In this document: positions 26,656 through 35,640 of the stretch, one piece after another
How positions within the stretch are numbered: the stretch's first letter is position 1
How the letters are laid out: each line of letters begins with the position of its first letter
Assembly: GCF_001858025.1 (NCBI RefSeq)
Contig: NZ_LZQD01000002.1
Location: forward strand, 637,421-701,420
Reading direction: 5' to 3'
Source of the DNA: Trichormus sp. NMC-1
GTDB lineage: Bacteria > Cyanobacteriota > Cyanobacteriia > Cyanobacteriales > Nostocaceae
DNA: 64,000 bases
Made by a program: the position numbers and the translations under genes
Notes under the pieces: model-generated
Told to the model about the DNA's origin: nothing
Databases searched by the model: none
The model's input: only the letters and a program-made list of their open reading frames with translations

Positions 26656-26781
26656 ATGAATAATAATTTCAATCTTTTCGCACCTGTTCAAATGGGAGCC
26701 TATATTCTGCGGGGAAATGAAGTTGATTTAGCTACCCGTGAGGTGTTGAATCCTGTGATTATTGACAAAATACCGTTTTAA
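26656..26781 (+). pseudogene. Possible remnant of an old-yellow-enzyme-type alkene reductase
   Basis: A 41-codon open frame. Its first about 19 residues (MNNNFNLFAPVQMGAYILR) resemble the N-terminus of NADH:flavin oxidoreductases (NLF-P-Q-G-Y-LRNR). The remaining residues do not continue the family, so the gene would be truncated and joined to unrelated sequence. The match is short and may be chance. Confidence 0.3.
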
Positions 26782-27132
26782 CGCATAAACAAAGAAATCC
26801 CAATTTATCGTTTGATTGATTTTTTTAGCGTCATAGTGATGGACTAGAGTATTGTCAATAAGTAGGCATTAATGCGAATATTTTGGTCATTATTGAGATT
26901 CAATTGTCCTTATTGATAAGATGCGTTTCCCCTACAGGATATACTGATTATGCTTTCTTAGAATCTTAGCATCTTCACAAAGACAGCATAAAATCGATAA
27001 ACTAACAATCGTTTTCGGTTTTATAATCGTCTAGAGCAGCTAAGAAAACAGGTAATTAAAGATGAGCGGAAATAGGTTGGATCAAACCTGTTTAAACACA
27101 GCCTATTGCAGGTACATTTAGCCCAAAATTTA

Positions 27133-27194
27133 GTAGGGGCGTATTGCAATACGCCCCTACTGTATTTTAGCAATACGCCCCTACTGTATTTTAG
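27133..27194. repeat. Dispersed 28-bp palindrome, copy 2, plus repeated half-site
   Basis: A perfect palindrome (half-site GTAGGGGCGTATTG) at 27133-27160, followed by TGTATTTTAG, a second half-site CAATACGCCCCTAC and again TGTATTTTAG. The unit has been partly duplicated in tandem. Confidence 0.9.
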
Positions 27195-27270
27195 ATATCG
27201 GCTCATCTAACCTATTTTGAAAGTCTGTTTTTACCATTAAATATCACTTCGCAGGCACACACAACTGATT

Positions 27271-27984
27271 ATGGATTTGTCAAACTTTACTACACTTCAA
27301 AACTTAGAATCTGCTTTCGGTGGTGAATCGATGGCAAATCGCAAATACCTGTTTTTTGCTAATGTAGCGCGTCAACTGGGTTTTTCAGACTTAGCAAAAC
27401 TTTTTAAGGAAACAGCAGATCAAGAAACTGAACACGCTTTTGCACATTTTGAGTTATTACATCCAGAACTAGTTGTTAAAGATGCAGCAGCTTTAACTGA
27501 TGAACAAAAACGGGAAATTATCTCTCGTTGTTTGTCTTTAGCAATTGAAGGTGAAACCTATGAATACACTACAATGTATCCTGAATTTGCTGCTGCTGCT
27601 CAACAAGACAGAGATAACCCCGCAGCAGAAGAATTTCTCAAACAAGCTCAAGAATCTAGCGATCACGCTAACACATTTCGCTCCGCAGCACACCGTTTTG
27701 GGTTGCTAAAATTCATTGAAAATTACCATGCAGATCGCTACTCTGAAGCATTGGAAGTATTAAATGGAGGACAAGCTGTAACTAGAGTAGCAGGTGAAGA
27801 TCCCGCAACTCAGAAATGGATTTGTAGACAATGCAGTATGATTTATGATCCTGTTGCGGGTGATCCTGATTCGGGAATTGCACCTGGTACACCTTTTGCC
27901 GCAATTCCTGATGATTGGAGTTGTCCTATTTGCGGTGCTACTAAAAAGACTTTTAAACCTCTTGAGGAAAAAGTTGCTGCTTAA
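27271..27984 (+). CDS. rbr: Rubrerythrin
   Basis: 237 residues. A non-haem di-iron peroxidase that reduces H2O2; in Nostoc one rubrerythrin (RbrA) is heterocyst-abundant and protects nitrogenase. Residues 1-145 are the ferritin-like four-helix domain with the di-iron ligands in NLESAFGGESMANRKYLFF, ADQETEHAFAH, AIEGETYEYTTMYPEF and ESSDHANTFR. Residues about 185-225 are a rubredoxin domain with CRQC and CPIC knuckles (WICRQCSMIYDP; DDWSCPICGA). Complete length. Preceded by a long intergenic region and followed by a terminator-like hairpin. Confidence 0.95.
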   Translation: MDLSNFTTLQNLESAFGGESMANRKYLFFANVARQLGFSDLAKLFKETADQETEHAFAHFELLHPELVVKDAAALTDEQKREIISRCLSLAIEGETYEYTTMYPEFAAAAQQDRDNPAAEEFLKQAQESSDHANTFRSAAHRFGLLKFIENYHADRYSEALEVLNGGQAVTRVAGEDPATQKWICRQCSMIYDPVAGDPDSGIAPGTPFAAIPDDWSCPICGATKKTFKPLEEKVAA

Positions 27985-28038
27985 GACAACACGAATAGAG
28001 TTTCTCGGTTCAATTTATGTAAATTATAGGTAATCTAG

Positions 28039-28092
28039 CCTTTATCCCTCTTCCCTGATAAGGTATAAAATATGGAAGGGGGATTTTTTATA
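28039..28092 (+). terminator. Probable terminator after rubrerythrin
   Basis: ATCCCTCTTCC pairs with GGAAGGGGGAT (one bulge/mismatch) around a loop of about 20 bases, followed by TTTTTTA. It lies about 55 bp after the rubrerythrin stop. Confidence 0.65.
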
Positions 28093-28130
28093 TTTTTAAC
28101 TAACTGAATTTAATTTCTGGAGAAATAAAT

Positions 28131-28625
28131 ATGCTGCCAAAAATCAGAAAAATTTACCGACTTGAAGAATACTCTCAATCAGATATATTCTATCATTCTT
28201 TAGCTCCCATCGTGGGGATAATCTTATCTGTTTTTGGTGGCTGGATAATGCTTTGTTTTTGGTTTTTAACAGGTGCATTTATTAGTATTTTCTTTTTAGA
28301 TATTGATAATTGTCATGAGGTACTAACTTGCAATTTCAATTCAGCACTTGGTAAAATCACCTTGGGACAAAAAAATATATTTTCTCAGGGAGTAATTGAA
28401 CTAGCACTTAATGAAATTGAAACAGTACTAATTAACTCACGCAGTTCTTCCTTTACTACTAAAGCTAGGTTTGGTAAAAAAATCCAAATTGATAATCAGT
28501 TATATTGGATTGTTGTTGTTTTGCATTCTGGTGAACATCGTCGCTTGACTTATTATGAAACTACTATGTTTAAGAGTAAACAAAACATGATTGATTATAT
28601 TTTATTTCTGAAAGAGAATATATAA
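28131..28625 (+). CDS. Membrane protein of unknown function
   Basis: 164 residues. Two hydrophobic segments at about 23-58 (LAPIVGIILSVFGGWIMLCFWFLTGAFISIFFL) are followed by a soluble domain with strands (EVLTCNFNSALGKITLGQKN; YWIVVVLHSGEHRRLTYYE) that could be a PH-like or bacterial PH2-type fold. A Shine-Dalgarno GGAG lies before the ATG at 28131. Low-GC relative to rubrerythrin. No named family recognised. The MFS gene follows 26 bp downstream and may be co-transcribed. Confidence 0.65.
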   Translation: MLPKIRKIYRLEEYSQSDIFYHSLAPIVGIILSVFGGWIMLCFWFLTGAFISIFFLDIDNCHEVLTCNFNSALGKITLGQKNIFSQGVIELALNEIETVLINSRSSSFTTKARFGKKIQIDNQLYWIVVVLHSGEHRRLTYYETTMFKSKQNMIDYILFLKENI

Positions 28626-28651
28626 CATTAATTATCTAGAGGTGCATCATT

Positions 28652-29845
28652 ATGAATTCATCAGAACAACAAGCTCAATTTGATAACCGTAAACCCGTTT
28701 ATCAAGAATTTAATTTTCAGATTATTTGTGCAGTGATTCTGATTGCTGTGATTGGAGTTTCTAGCGTTACTCCTGCATTTCCTTATTTAGCTAAATCTTT
28801 AAATATCAACCCCAAAAATTTGGGATTGTTAATTACACTATTTACACTACCTGCGTTGATTTTAGGGCCTGTAATTGGAGTAGTAGCTGATAAATGGGGC
28901 AGAAAAAAAATTATTATCCCTTCTCTATTTTTATTCGGGATTGCTGGTACAGCTTGTGCTTTTGCTCGTGATTTTAATTTATTGTTATTTTTCCGTTTGT
29001 TGCAAGGAATTGGTGCTGCTTCTTTATTGTCTTTAAGTATTACTTTAATTGGTGATTTATATACAGGAGATAAACGTGCTGCGGCTATGGGTTATGCTTC
29101 TAGTTTCAGCAGTGTGGGTACGGCAAGTTATCCGTTAATTGGTGGTGCATTAGCAACGCTGGGGTGGTATTATCCTTTTATGTTATCTGCGGTAGCTATT
29201 CCTGTAGGGTTGCTGGTGTTGTTTGCTTTAAAAAATCCAGAACCAAAAGGCGATCGCAATCTTCAGGAATATTTGAGTAATGCGGGAACAATCATTAAAA
29301 ATCGGCGATTATTTGGTTTATTTATTGTCAGTGCGTCTAATTTTGTGCTGCTTTATGGTGCTTATGTCACATATTTACCACAATTAATGAATGATACTTT
29401 CAAAGCACCACCTTCTACCATTGGCTTAATACTTTCAAGTGTGTCTGTAGCAATTACAGTTACATCTTCTCAATTAGGGAAATTAGCGAGAAGATATCAA
29501 CCGACAACTTTAATTAAGGCATCCTATATTTTATATGCTTTATCAATGTTAATTGTTCCTTTTGTCTCAAGTATTTGGTTATTGTTAATCCCGACAACAA
29601 TATTGGGTATTGCTTTAGGAATTGGTTTTCCCAGCATTCAAACTTTGTTAGCGGAGTTAGCACCCAGAGAATATTTGGCAACGGTTGTATCAGTGAATGG
29701 GACATTTTTTGGTTTAGGGCAAACTTTGGGGCCGTTGTTAATGGGTATTGCGTTTGGGTTTGGGGGAATCAATAGCGTATTTTTCACAGCGGTGGGGTTG
29801 ACGATTTTGATATTTTTCGTATTTAGGTATTTGACTTGTGAGTGA
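28652..29845 (+). CDS. MFS transporter (DHA1-like drug/metabolite efflux)
   Basis: 397 residues with about 12 membrane segments in two six-helix halves. Motif A is clear between helices 2 and 3 (GVVADKWGRKKII), and motif C-like Gly-rich sequence follows (SSVGTASYPLIGGALATLGWYYPFML). This places it in the proton-driven DHA1 antiporter group, for which drugs, sugars or siderophores are possible substrates. Shine-Dalgarno GAGGTG lies 8 bp before the ATG. Start and length are normal. The substrate cannot be inferred from the neighbours. Confidence 0.88.
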   Translation: MNSSEQQAQFDNRKPVYQEFNFQIICAVILIAVIGVSSVTPAFPYLAKSLNINPKNLGLLITLFTLPALILGPVIGVVADKWGRKKIIIPSLFLFGIAGTACAFARDFNLLLFFRLLQGIGAASLLSLSITLIGDLYTGDKRAAAMGYASSFSSVGTASYPLIGGALATLGWYYPFMLSAVAIPVGLLVLFALKNPEPKGDRNLQEYLSNAGTIIKNRRLFGLFIVSASNFVLLYGAYVTYLPQLMNDTFKAPPSTIGLILSSVSVAITVTSSQLGKLARRYQPTTLIKASYILYALSMLIVPFVSSIWLLLIPTTILGIALGIGFPSIQTLLAELAPREYLATVVSVNGTFFGLGQTLGPLLMGIAFGFGGINSVFFTAVGLTILIFFVFRYLTCE

Positions 29846-30063
29846 GGAGGTTAGGTGAAAGTTGCTAGGGTTAAAAATTCAGCAGATGTGTATTGGTTTC
29901 TATTGATACTTGCAAATTTTCTCGTCCGCTGGTGATATTCCACACCAAAAAAGATTGCTTTATGACTACTTAAGAGAAAAAATCTCCATAAATCAGATTT
30001 TATGACATGATTTAAATAAATTGCAGTAGTTTTATATGAAGGTCTTTAGTAGGTGGAACAGCA

Positions 30064-31488
30064 ATGCTAGTTCAGTTAACTATAGAAAACTTCCTATCTT
30101 TCAGGGAGGAGACAATATTTAGTCTAGTGGGGGTAAGCAGTGACCAGCGTCATGCAGACCATTTTGCTGTAGACGCAGCAGGTAAAGGGCGTTCACTATT
30201 GCCTATCTCTGCTATATATGGTGCAAATGCAGCAGGTAAGTCTAATCTAATCAAGGCAATTAATTTTGCAAAAGATTTGATTGTAGAAGGAACACGTAGT
30301 GGGCAAATTATTCCAATTTCTCCATTTAAACTAGGTGATAGCCATAAAAAACCTAGTAAGTTTGAATTTATCTTTACCTATCAAGACAATCTTTATTCTT
30401 ATGGATTTAAACTGAATTCTACTCAGATTCTTGAAGAGTGGCTTTATGTCACTCCTGCTGGTAAGAAAAGAGAAGTAACATATTTTGAGCGTATTACCTC
30501 TGAAAACAAAGAGACAAAAATAGATTTTGGAGCATCTCTTAAAGGCAGAAGTAACAAAAATAAGCAATTTTTAGAGTTTGTTGAACAGGGAACTCGTCAT
30601 AATCAGCTTTTTTTGACAGAAGCTGTGGATCGTAATGTCCAGTTAGTAAATCCAGTATTTGACTGGTTCAAAAAAGCTCTCACTATTATATCAGCAGAAT
30701 CTACACATCAAGGTTTAGAGCTTAGAATGCTGAATAGTAAGGAATTCACTGATTTTTTAAGCAATTTTTTGAAATTTGCTGGTACAGGAATTGATTCGAT
30801 AGGAACAACAGAGGTTGAACTGGATTTTGACCGTTATCTTCCAGACATACCAGAAAAACATAGAGAGGAAATAATTCAAAATCTTTCTGAATCCGGTGAA
30901 AATTCAGCTGTCATGATTGAAAATTCACTAGGTAAGCGTTACCTTCTTATAAAAAACGATCAAAATCAGTTAAATTTAATTCAGATCAGAACTCAACATC
31001 GTCATGAAAGTGGTCATCTTGTTGACTTTACAATTGAGGAGGAATCTGAGGGTACACAGCGCTTGATTAATCTCATTCCTGCTCTTTTTCTTTTGAAGGA
31101 AAACTCTGAAAAAGTCATTTTTCTAGATGAGTTAGATCGTCGTTTACATCCCTTGCTATCACGTCAATTTGTAGAAGGTGCATTAAAATGCAAGAGTCAA
31201 AACAATATGAGCCAACTAATTTTCACAACTCATGACACTAACTTACTTGACTTAGAACTTTTGCGTCGAGATGAAATTTGGTTTGTTGAGAAAAATAAAC
31301 AAGGTGTATCACATATCTATTCGCTAGCAGAATTTAAAATTCGACCTGATTTGGAAATTGAAAAAGGTTATTTAAACGGTCGATTTGGAGCCATTCCATT
31401 TTTTGGCGATATTCGTAGTTTAGGATGGCTTGATTGTGAGGATGATGTAACTAAAAAAAATAATATTGATAATGGCAAAAATCAGTAG
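30064..31488 (+). CDS. AAA/ABC-type ATPase of an AbiL-like defence pair
   Basis: 474 residues. An SMC/ABC-type ATPase (AAA_15/AAA_21 group). N-terminal strand MLVQLTIENFLSFREE and Walker A GANAAGKS (53-60) are typical of RecF/OLD-like ATPases. Walker B is in KVIFLDELDRRLHP, the H-loop in LIFTTHDTNLLD. No nuclease domain is in the protein itself; the next gene overlaps and encodes a Toprim-like RloB protein. Such two-gene units are known as AbiL (AbiLi/AbiLii) or RloAB-like abortive-infection systems. Codon use is AT-rich compared with neighbours, which suggests horizontal acquisition. Role in phage defence is inferred from family and pairing. Confidence 0.85.
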   Translation: MLVQLTIENFLSFREETIFSLVGVSSDQRHADHFAVDAAGKGRSLLPISAIYGANAAGKSNLIKAINFAKDLIVEGTRSGQIIPISPFKLGDSHKKPSKFEFIFTYQDNLYSYGFKLNSTQILEEWLYVTPAGKKREVTYFERITSENKETKIDFGASLKGRSNKNKQFLEFVEQGTRHNQLFLTEAVDRNVQLVNPVFDWFKKALTIISAESTHQGLELRMLNSKEFTDFLSNFLKFAGTGIDSIGTTEVELDFDRYLPDIPEKHREEIIQNLSESGENSAVMIENSLGKRYLLIKNDQNQLNLIQIRTQHRHESGHLVDFTIEEESEGTQRLINLIPALFLLKENSEKVIFLDELDRRLHPLLSRQFVEGALKCKSQNNMSQLIFTTHDTNLLDLELLRRDEIWFVEKNKQGVSHIYSLAEFKIRPDLEIEKGYLNGRFGAIPFFGDIRSLGWLDCEDDVTKKNNIDNGKNQ

Positions 31489-32083
31489 AACTAAATTAAT
31501 TGATCGCGCTTATAATATACGAGATCCAAAACTTTTTGTAATCGCTACTGAAGGTAAAGAAACTGAAAAGCAATATTTTAGTATGTTTTATGATTCCCGC
31601 ATAAAGATAGAAGTATTATCCACAGGAGAGGATAATAGATCCGCCCCTGAATACGTACTAGAGCGATTAGAAGAATTTGTAAATAAATATGATTTAGATG
31701 AAGATGATAGTCTGTGGCTGATGTTAGATGTTGACCGTTGGGGGGCAAAAAAATTAAGTGCTATTTGCCGTCAAGCTAGACAGAAAAGATATCATGTAGC
31801 AATTAGTAATCCCTGTTTTGAAAGCTGGTTATATTTACACTTTGATGATTTAAGTCTTGATGATAAACCATGCAGAATTCTTGAAGATAAGTTACGTGCA
31901 AAGCTAGGAAGTTACAATAAGAGTAATCTTGACTTAAGTTTATATAAAGAACACATTGAAGAAGCTATACAACGTGCTAGGGATTTAGATACAAACTATC
32001 GACATAATTGGCCTCATACACCAGGAACGCGAGTTTATAAACTCGTTGAGATACTTCTTGAAGCAATACAAGATTTTAGTTAA
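31472..32083 (+). CDS. RloB-family Toprim-like protein (AbiLii-like)
   Basis: 203 residues. The RloB family is found next to ATPases in defence loci. Motifs fit a Toprim fold: an acidic Glu in LFVIATEGKETEKQYF and the Asp pair in LWLMLDVDRWG, followed by NPCFESWLYLHF. These could bind metal for nuclease or nucleotidyl activity. An in-frame TTG at 31466 is possible, but the ATG at 31472 is preferred. It overlaps the ATPase gene by 17 bp, so translation is coupled. A hairpin at about 32134-32186 follows. Cytosolic; the target is unknown. Confidence 0.85.
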   Translation: MAKISRTKLIDRAYNIRDPKLFVIATEGKETEKQYFSMFYDSRIKIEVLSTGEDNRSAPEYVLERLEEFVNKYDLDEDDSLWLMLDVDRWGAKKLSAICRQARQKRYHVAISNPCFESWLYLHFDDLSLDDKPCRILEDKLRAKLGSYNKSNLDLSLYKEHIEEAIQRARDLDTNYRHNWPHTPGTRVYKLVEILLEAIQDFS

Positions 32084-32990
32084 TCATTAATTTAATTAGA
32101 GTTGTAAGAATTATTTTTTCAAAAATACCCCCCAAAAAAAGAGAGTGGGAGGAGGCATTATCAAGCGCCATTCTCTCCCACTCTACTATTTGCTGCTGAA
32201 GCGATTCAGGAATATACACATAACGCTAATCGTTTCTTAGGGGGGTAATCTACAGGTTAACGATAACGCCTCTACTCAGTGAGTATTCCTATTGCAGCAA
32301 ACACTAATTCTATTTATTTATCGGACAACCTTAACAAGAATCATTTGCTAATTTGTTTAACCTTTTAACAACTGCCTTGCTTTCGTTTGTCTAATACAAT
32401 GTAACTTGGTTCATCATCAGGTGGTTGCCAAATTGGCATTTTATTTTAGTTTTTAGATTGTTCATTTTTAACACTTTACAACATATAACTCTGTTAATAC
32501 GACAGAAAATTACTAGATAAATTTCTGCCAAAATGTCCGGATTATTGAAAAAACACTGTTAGCAAATTAAAAAGGGGTCACACCCCTCATCTTTATCCAG
32601 ACTTGATTTCAGTGGGTTTTAAGACACTTTATCTATTTAGCTAAAACGGATTTTAAAGCAACTTAACCATGTACAACAAAGGTTTTAGCTATGAGGGGTG
32701 AAACCCTTCATTAATTAACAACCCGTTTTCTAAAAGTCGTAATTATCGAATTTAAATGGTTAACCCAATTCTCCTGGGGGCAAAATCAGCAACGGTGGGA
32801 TGAAAAAATTCATGAGTTGTGATACCTAGCCACATAGGCAACGCAAAGGTGATATAGTCGGCTCCAGTTGGTAAAGATGCAGCTTTTAGGGGGCGACAAC
32901 AACTGCACTATTGATGTACAACATCTGAACAAAGTTATTTTGTCAGGAATTTCAGCGATAATTTTGGTTATACGCCTGCACGGAGAACTC
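32084..32990. other. Long intergenic region with hairpins
   Basis: About 900 bp. A hairpin with AGAGTGGGAG and CTCCCACTCT arms lies at about 32134-32186 and may end the defence operon. Short palindromic units with GGGGT-ACCCC arms occur at about 32572-32592 and, less perfect, at 32690-32712. A 24-codon minus-strand frame at 32365-32439 starts MPIWQPPDDEPSYIVLDK; it has a protein-like composition but no Shine-Dalgarno site. No other gene is seen. Confidence 0.55.
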
Positions 32991-35525
32991 ATGCTGACAT
33001 CTCCAGAAATTGTTACATGGCTACAAGAACGTACAACTCTAGGCATTCTCTCATCTGAAGTATTGAATGCGATGCCTGCGGCTATAGAAGAAACCGTTAT
33101 TCCCGCTGGAAAAAACCTTGTTACTGAAGGAACATCCCCACAAGCCCTCTATATTCTCGTCAATGGTCAAATAGAAAGCGATGATGTCTGTGGGTTCCTT
33201 CCTGGTGCAGTCATTCACCTCCAAGAAATACTCCTAGATGAATTAACCCCATTCACAATTACCACCCTCACAGAATGTCATCTCTGGGTTATCCCCCGCG
33301 CCAAATTTCAGGATTTAGTTAGTCAATACCCAGAAATTAGCCAAGCTTTGTCTCGTCTATTAGCTCAAGAATTGGCTCAATTAGCATCTGCGTTAACCTA
33401 CGAACAAGAGCGTTCTATAGCTTTGCGACCTTATTTAGTCACCAAAGCCCAACGGGGAATTGTGGGTACAAGTCGGTATGCTGTCAAGTTACGAGAGCAA
33501 ATTCGCAAAGCGACTAATGACCAGAAATCTGTAGTTATTTTTGGGGAACCTGGTTTAGACAAAGATAATATCGCCGCTCTAATTCACTATAGTTCGCCTC
33601 AACGACGACAACCGATTATTAAAATTAATTGTGGACTTCTTCAACATAGCGGTGCAGATTTATTTGGTCGTGCTGGTGGTAAACCAGGACTGTTGGAATG
33701 GTTGGGAGAAGGTACTCTCATTCTCAACAACATCCAAGAATTACCCACAGAATTATTACCGAGTTTGATACAGCTACTCAAAACAGGGACATATTCACCT
33801 ACCACTCGTCCTGAAGATCCACCGGCTCAATCTCGCACCAGTAAAGCCCGGATTCTCATGGTATCAGAAAAAACTTTACCAACTGTTGAGCGCTGTGTTG
33901 GACATAGTATAAAAGTTCCACCGTTACGGGTTAGAAAAGCTGATATTAAAGTGCAGGTGGAATATTACACTGGTCTTTATGTTCGTTCCAGAGGTTTAGC
34001 TAAACCACGGATGACTCCAGAAGCTTTACGCAGCCTTCAATCCTATGATTTTCCCGGAAACCTCAAAGAACTCAAAAATCTTGTGGAACGGGCAATAGTG
34101 CAAGCTGGAACAGCCAGAGAATTAACAACAGAACTGTTTTGGGCTACCCAAGGGAAGCAACAGCAATTTCGGGTAAATTTATTAAATGCCTATCCAGGGT
34201 TGCGGCGATTTCTGCGAAGTCCTTGGTGGCCGGAACGTATCAACTATGGTTTCACGGTGATAGCCTTTCCTTTGATTGTGGCTGTGTTGTTCATGGGACC
34301 GCAAACACGCGATCGCAATTTTGCTTTAAATATGTTTTGGGCTTGGTGGTGGCCTTTGTCGCTGTTGATATTTCCCTTTTTAGGGCGGGTGTGGTGTTCT
34401 GTTTGTCCATTTATGATTTATGGAGAAATCACTCAAAAGCTATCTTTGCTATTATTTCCGCGCACACTCCAACGCTGGCCGAGAGAAAAAGCTGAAAAGT
34501 GGGGCGGCTGGTTTTTATTTGGTTTATTTACCCTCATTTTCCTCTGGGAAGAACTTTGGCATTTAGAAAATACAGCTTATCTTTCGGCTTGGTTACTATT
34601 ATTAATTACTGCTGGTGCAATGATTTGTTCTGCCATTTTTGAGCGGCGGTTTTGGTGTCGCTATCTCTGTCCTATTGGCGGGATGAATGGTTTATTTGCT
34701 AAACTTTCTATGACCGAACTTCGCGCTGAACAAGGTATCTGTTCTGCCAGTTGCACAACTTATCAATGTTATAAAGGCGGAGTCCAGAAAGGCGAAGGTT
34801 TAGAAACTAACGGCTGTCCTATATATTCCCACCCAGCCCAGTTAGAAGAAAACCGCGATTGTGTTCTGTGCATGACTTGTTTAAAAGCTTGTCCTCATCG
34901 TTCTGTAGCCTTCAATTTGCGTCCTCCTGGTATTGAATTGTGGACAACTCATACCCCCCGTAGCTATGAAGTGGCATTATTATTTTTACTCTTGGGTGGA
35001 GTATATTTGCATCGTTTACCAGAATTGCAAACTTTGTTAGGCTTAGAACTAGATTTAAACCTGTTTTTGCCGCATTTGGGTTTATCGCTGTTGGCGTTAA
35101 TTATTCCTGTGGCTGTTCCTTTTGGGGCATATAAATTAATGCAAATTTTTTACTGGCTGGGAAAATCCAAAATTCAAACATCTTTTAAACCTAGACCTTT
35201 TATCGCACTTGTTTATGGTTATTTACCTTTGATATTGGGGGGAAATTTGGCGCATTATTTACGTTTGGGTTTAAATGAAGGAGGGCGAATTTTACCTGTG
35301 ACTTTTGCGACTTTTGGTTTAAATGGTGAACAGTTGCCAATATTGGTAGCACATCCAGCAGTGATTGCATTTTTACAAGGTTCTACTCTTGTGTTTTCTG
35401 TGCTGTTAACGATGGTTTTAACACAAAGAATTGCTCGACAACCCTTACGGATGCTGCTTTGGCAACACTTGGGATCTGTTGTTTTAGGTAGCAGTATGTG
35501 GATGTTGATTGTGTTTGTCAATTAA
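32991..35525 (+). CDS. CRP-like sensor fused to degenerate sigma-54 AAA+ domain and membrane polyferredoxin
   Basis: 844 residues from the ATG at 32991, which has GGAG six bases upstream (a TTG at 32868 would add 41 residues). Residues 20-135 form a cyclic-nucleotide-binding-like beta roll. Residues 155-375 are a sigma-54-activator AAA+ domain: ILVxGT, PPLRVRKADI and the lid PGNLKELKNLVERA remain. However, Walker A is GEPGLDKD without GKT/E, Walker B is GTLILNNIQELP with NN for DE, and the GAFTGA loop is gone. Residues 410-844 are a NapH/NosR-like membrane module with CxxCP at 469-473, CxxxCP at 556-561, a Cys cluster at 584-609 and a 4Fe-4S motif (C624, C627, C630, C634). It is probably a redox- or ligand-responsive membrane electron carrier. 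No DNA-binding HTH is visible. Confidence 0.85.
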   Translation: MLTSPEIVTWLQERTTLGILSSEVLNAMPAAIEETVIPAGKNLVTEGTSPQALYILVNGQIESDDVCGFLPGAVIHLQEILLDELTPFTITTLTECHLWVIPRAKFQDLVSQYPEISQALSRLLAQELAQLASALTYEQERSIALRPYLVTKAQRGIVGTSRYAVKLREQIRKATNDQKSVVIFGEPGLDKDNIAALIHYSSPQRRQPIIKINCGLLQHSGADLFGRAGGKPGLLEWLGEGTLILNNIQELPTELLPSLIQLLKTGTYSPTTRPEDPPAQSRTSKARILMVSEKTLPTVERCVGHSIKVPPLRVRKADIKVQVEYYTGLYVRSRGLAKPRMTPEALRSLQSYDFPGNLKELKNLVERAIVQAGTARELTTELFWATQGKQQQFRVNLLNAYPGLRRFLRSPWWPERINYGFTVIAFPLIVAVLFMGPQTRDRNFALNMFWAWWWPLSLLIFPFLGRVWCSVCPFMIYGEITQKLSLLLFPRTLQRWPREKAEKWGGWFLFGLFTLIFLWEELWHLENTAYLSAWLLLLITAGAMICSAIFERRFWCRYLCPIGGMNGLFAKLSMTELRAEQGICSASCTTYQCYKGGVQKGEGLETNGCPIYSHPAQLEENRDCVLCMTCLKACPHRSVAFNLRPPGIELWTTHTPRSYEVALLFLLLGGVYLHRLPELQTLLGLELDLNLFLPHLGLSLLALIIPVAVPFGAYKLMQIFYWLGKSKIQTSFKPRPFIALVYGYLPLILGGNLAHYLRLGLNEGGRILPVTFATFGLNGEQLPILVAHPAVIAFLQGSTLVFSVLLTMVLTQRIARQPLRMLLWQHLGSVVLGSSMWMLIVFVN

Positions 35526-35539
35526 ATTTAATTACTTCA

Positions 35540-35629
35540 GTAGGTTGGGTTGACGCAAGGAAACCCAACATTATCAAACCTGATTATCAAAACTTTTGTT
35601 GGGTTGCGCTGTCGCTTAACCCAACCTAC
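35540..35629. repeat. GTAGGTTGGGTT inverted repeat
   Basis: GTAGGTTGGGTTGACGC is inverted as GCTTAACCCAACCTAC about 60 bp away, each arm with its own internal inverted repeat. The right arm is repeated at about 47816-47846 next to the Uma2 gene. The space 35526-35856 otherwise holds only the Uma2 3'-end remnant and AT-rich DNA. Confidence 0.75.
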
Positions 35630-35640
35630 ATTTCTACATT

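Larger units (their letters stand above)
26389..27270. other. Long intergenic region with gene remnant and palindromes
   Basis: 880 bp between divergent gmd and rubrerythrin. It contains a 41-codon remnant at 26656-26781 and the 28-bp palindrome with an extra half-site at 27133-27194. The promoter of the rubrerythrin gene should lie here but no motif stands out. Otherwise AT-rich without coding signal. Confidence 0.6.

Noticed and set aside
32991-35525. Fusion protein called a sigma-54-dependent transcription activator
   Set aside because: The ATPase motifs and GAFTGA loop are lost, no HTH is present and cyanobacteria lack sigma-54.
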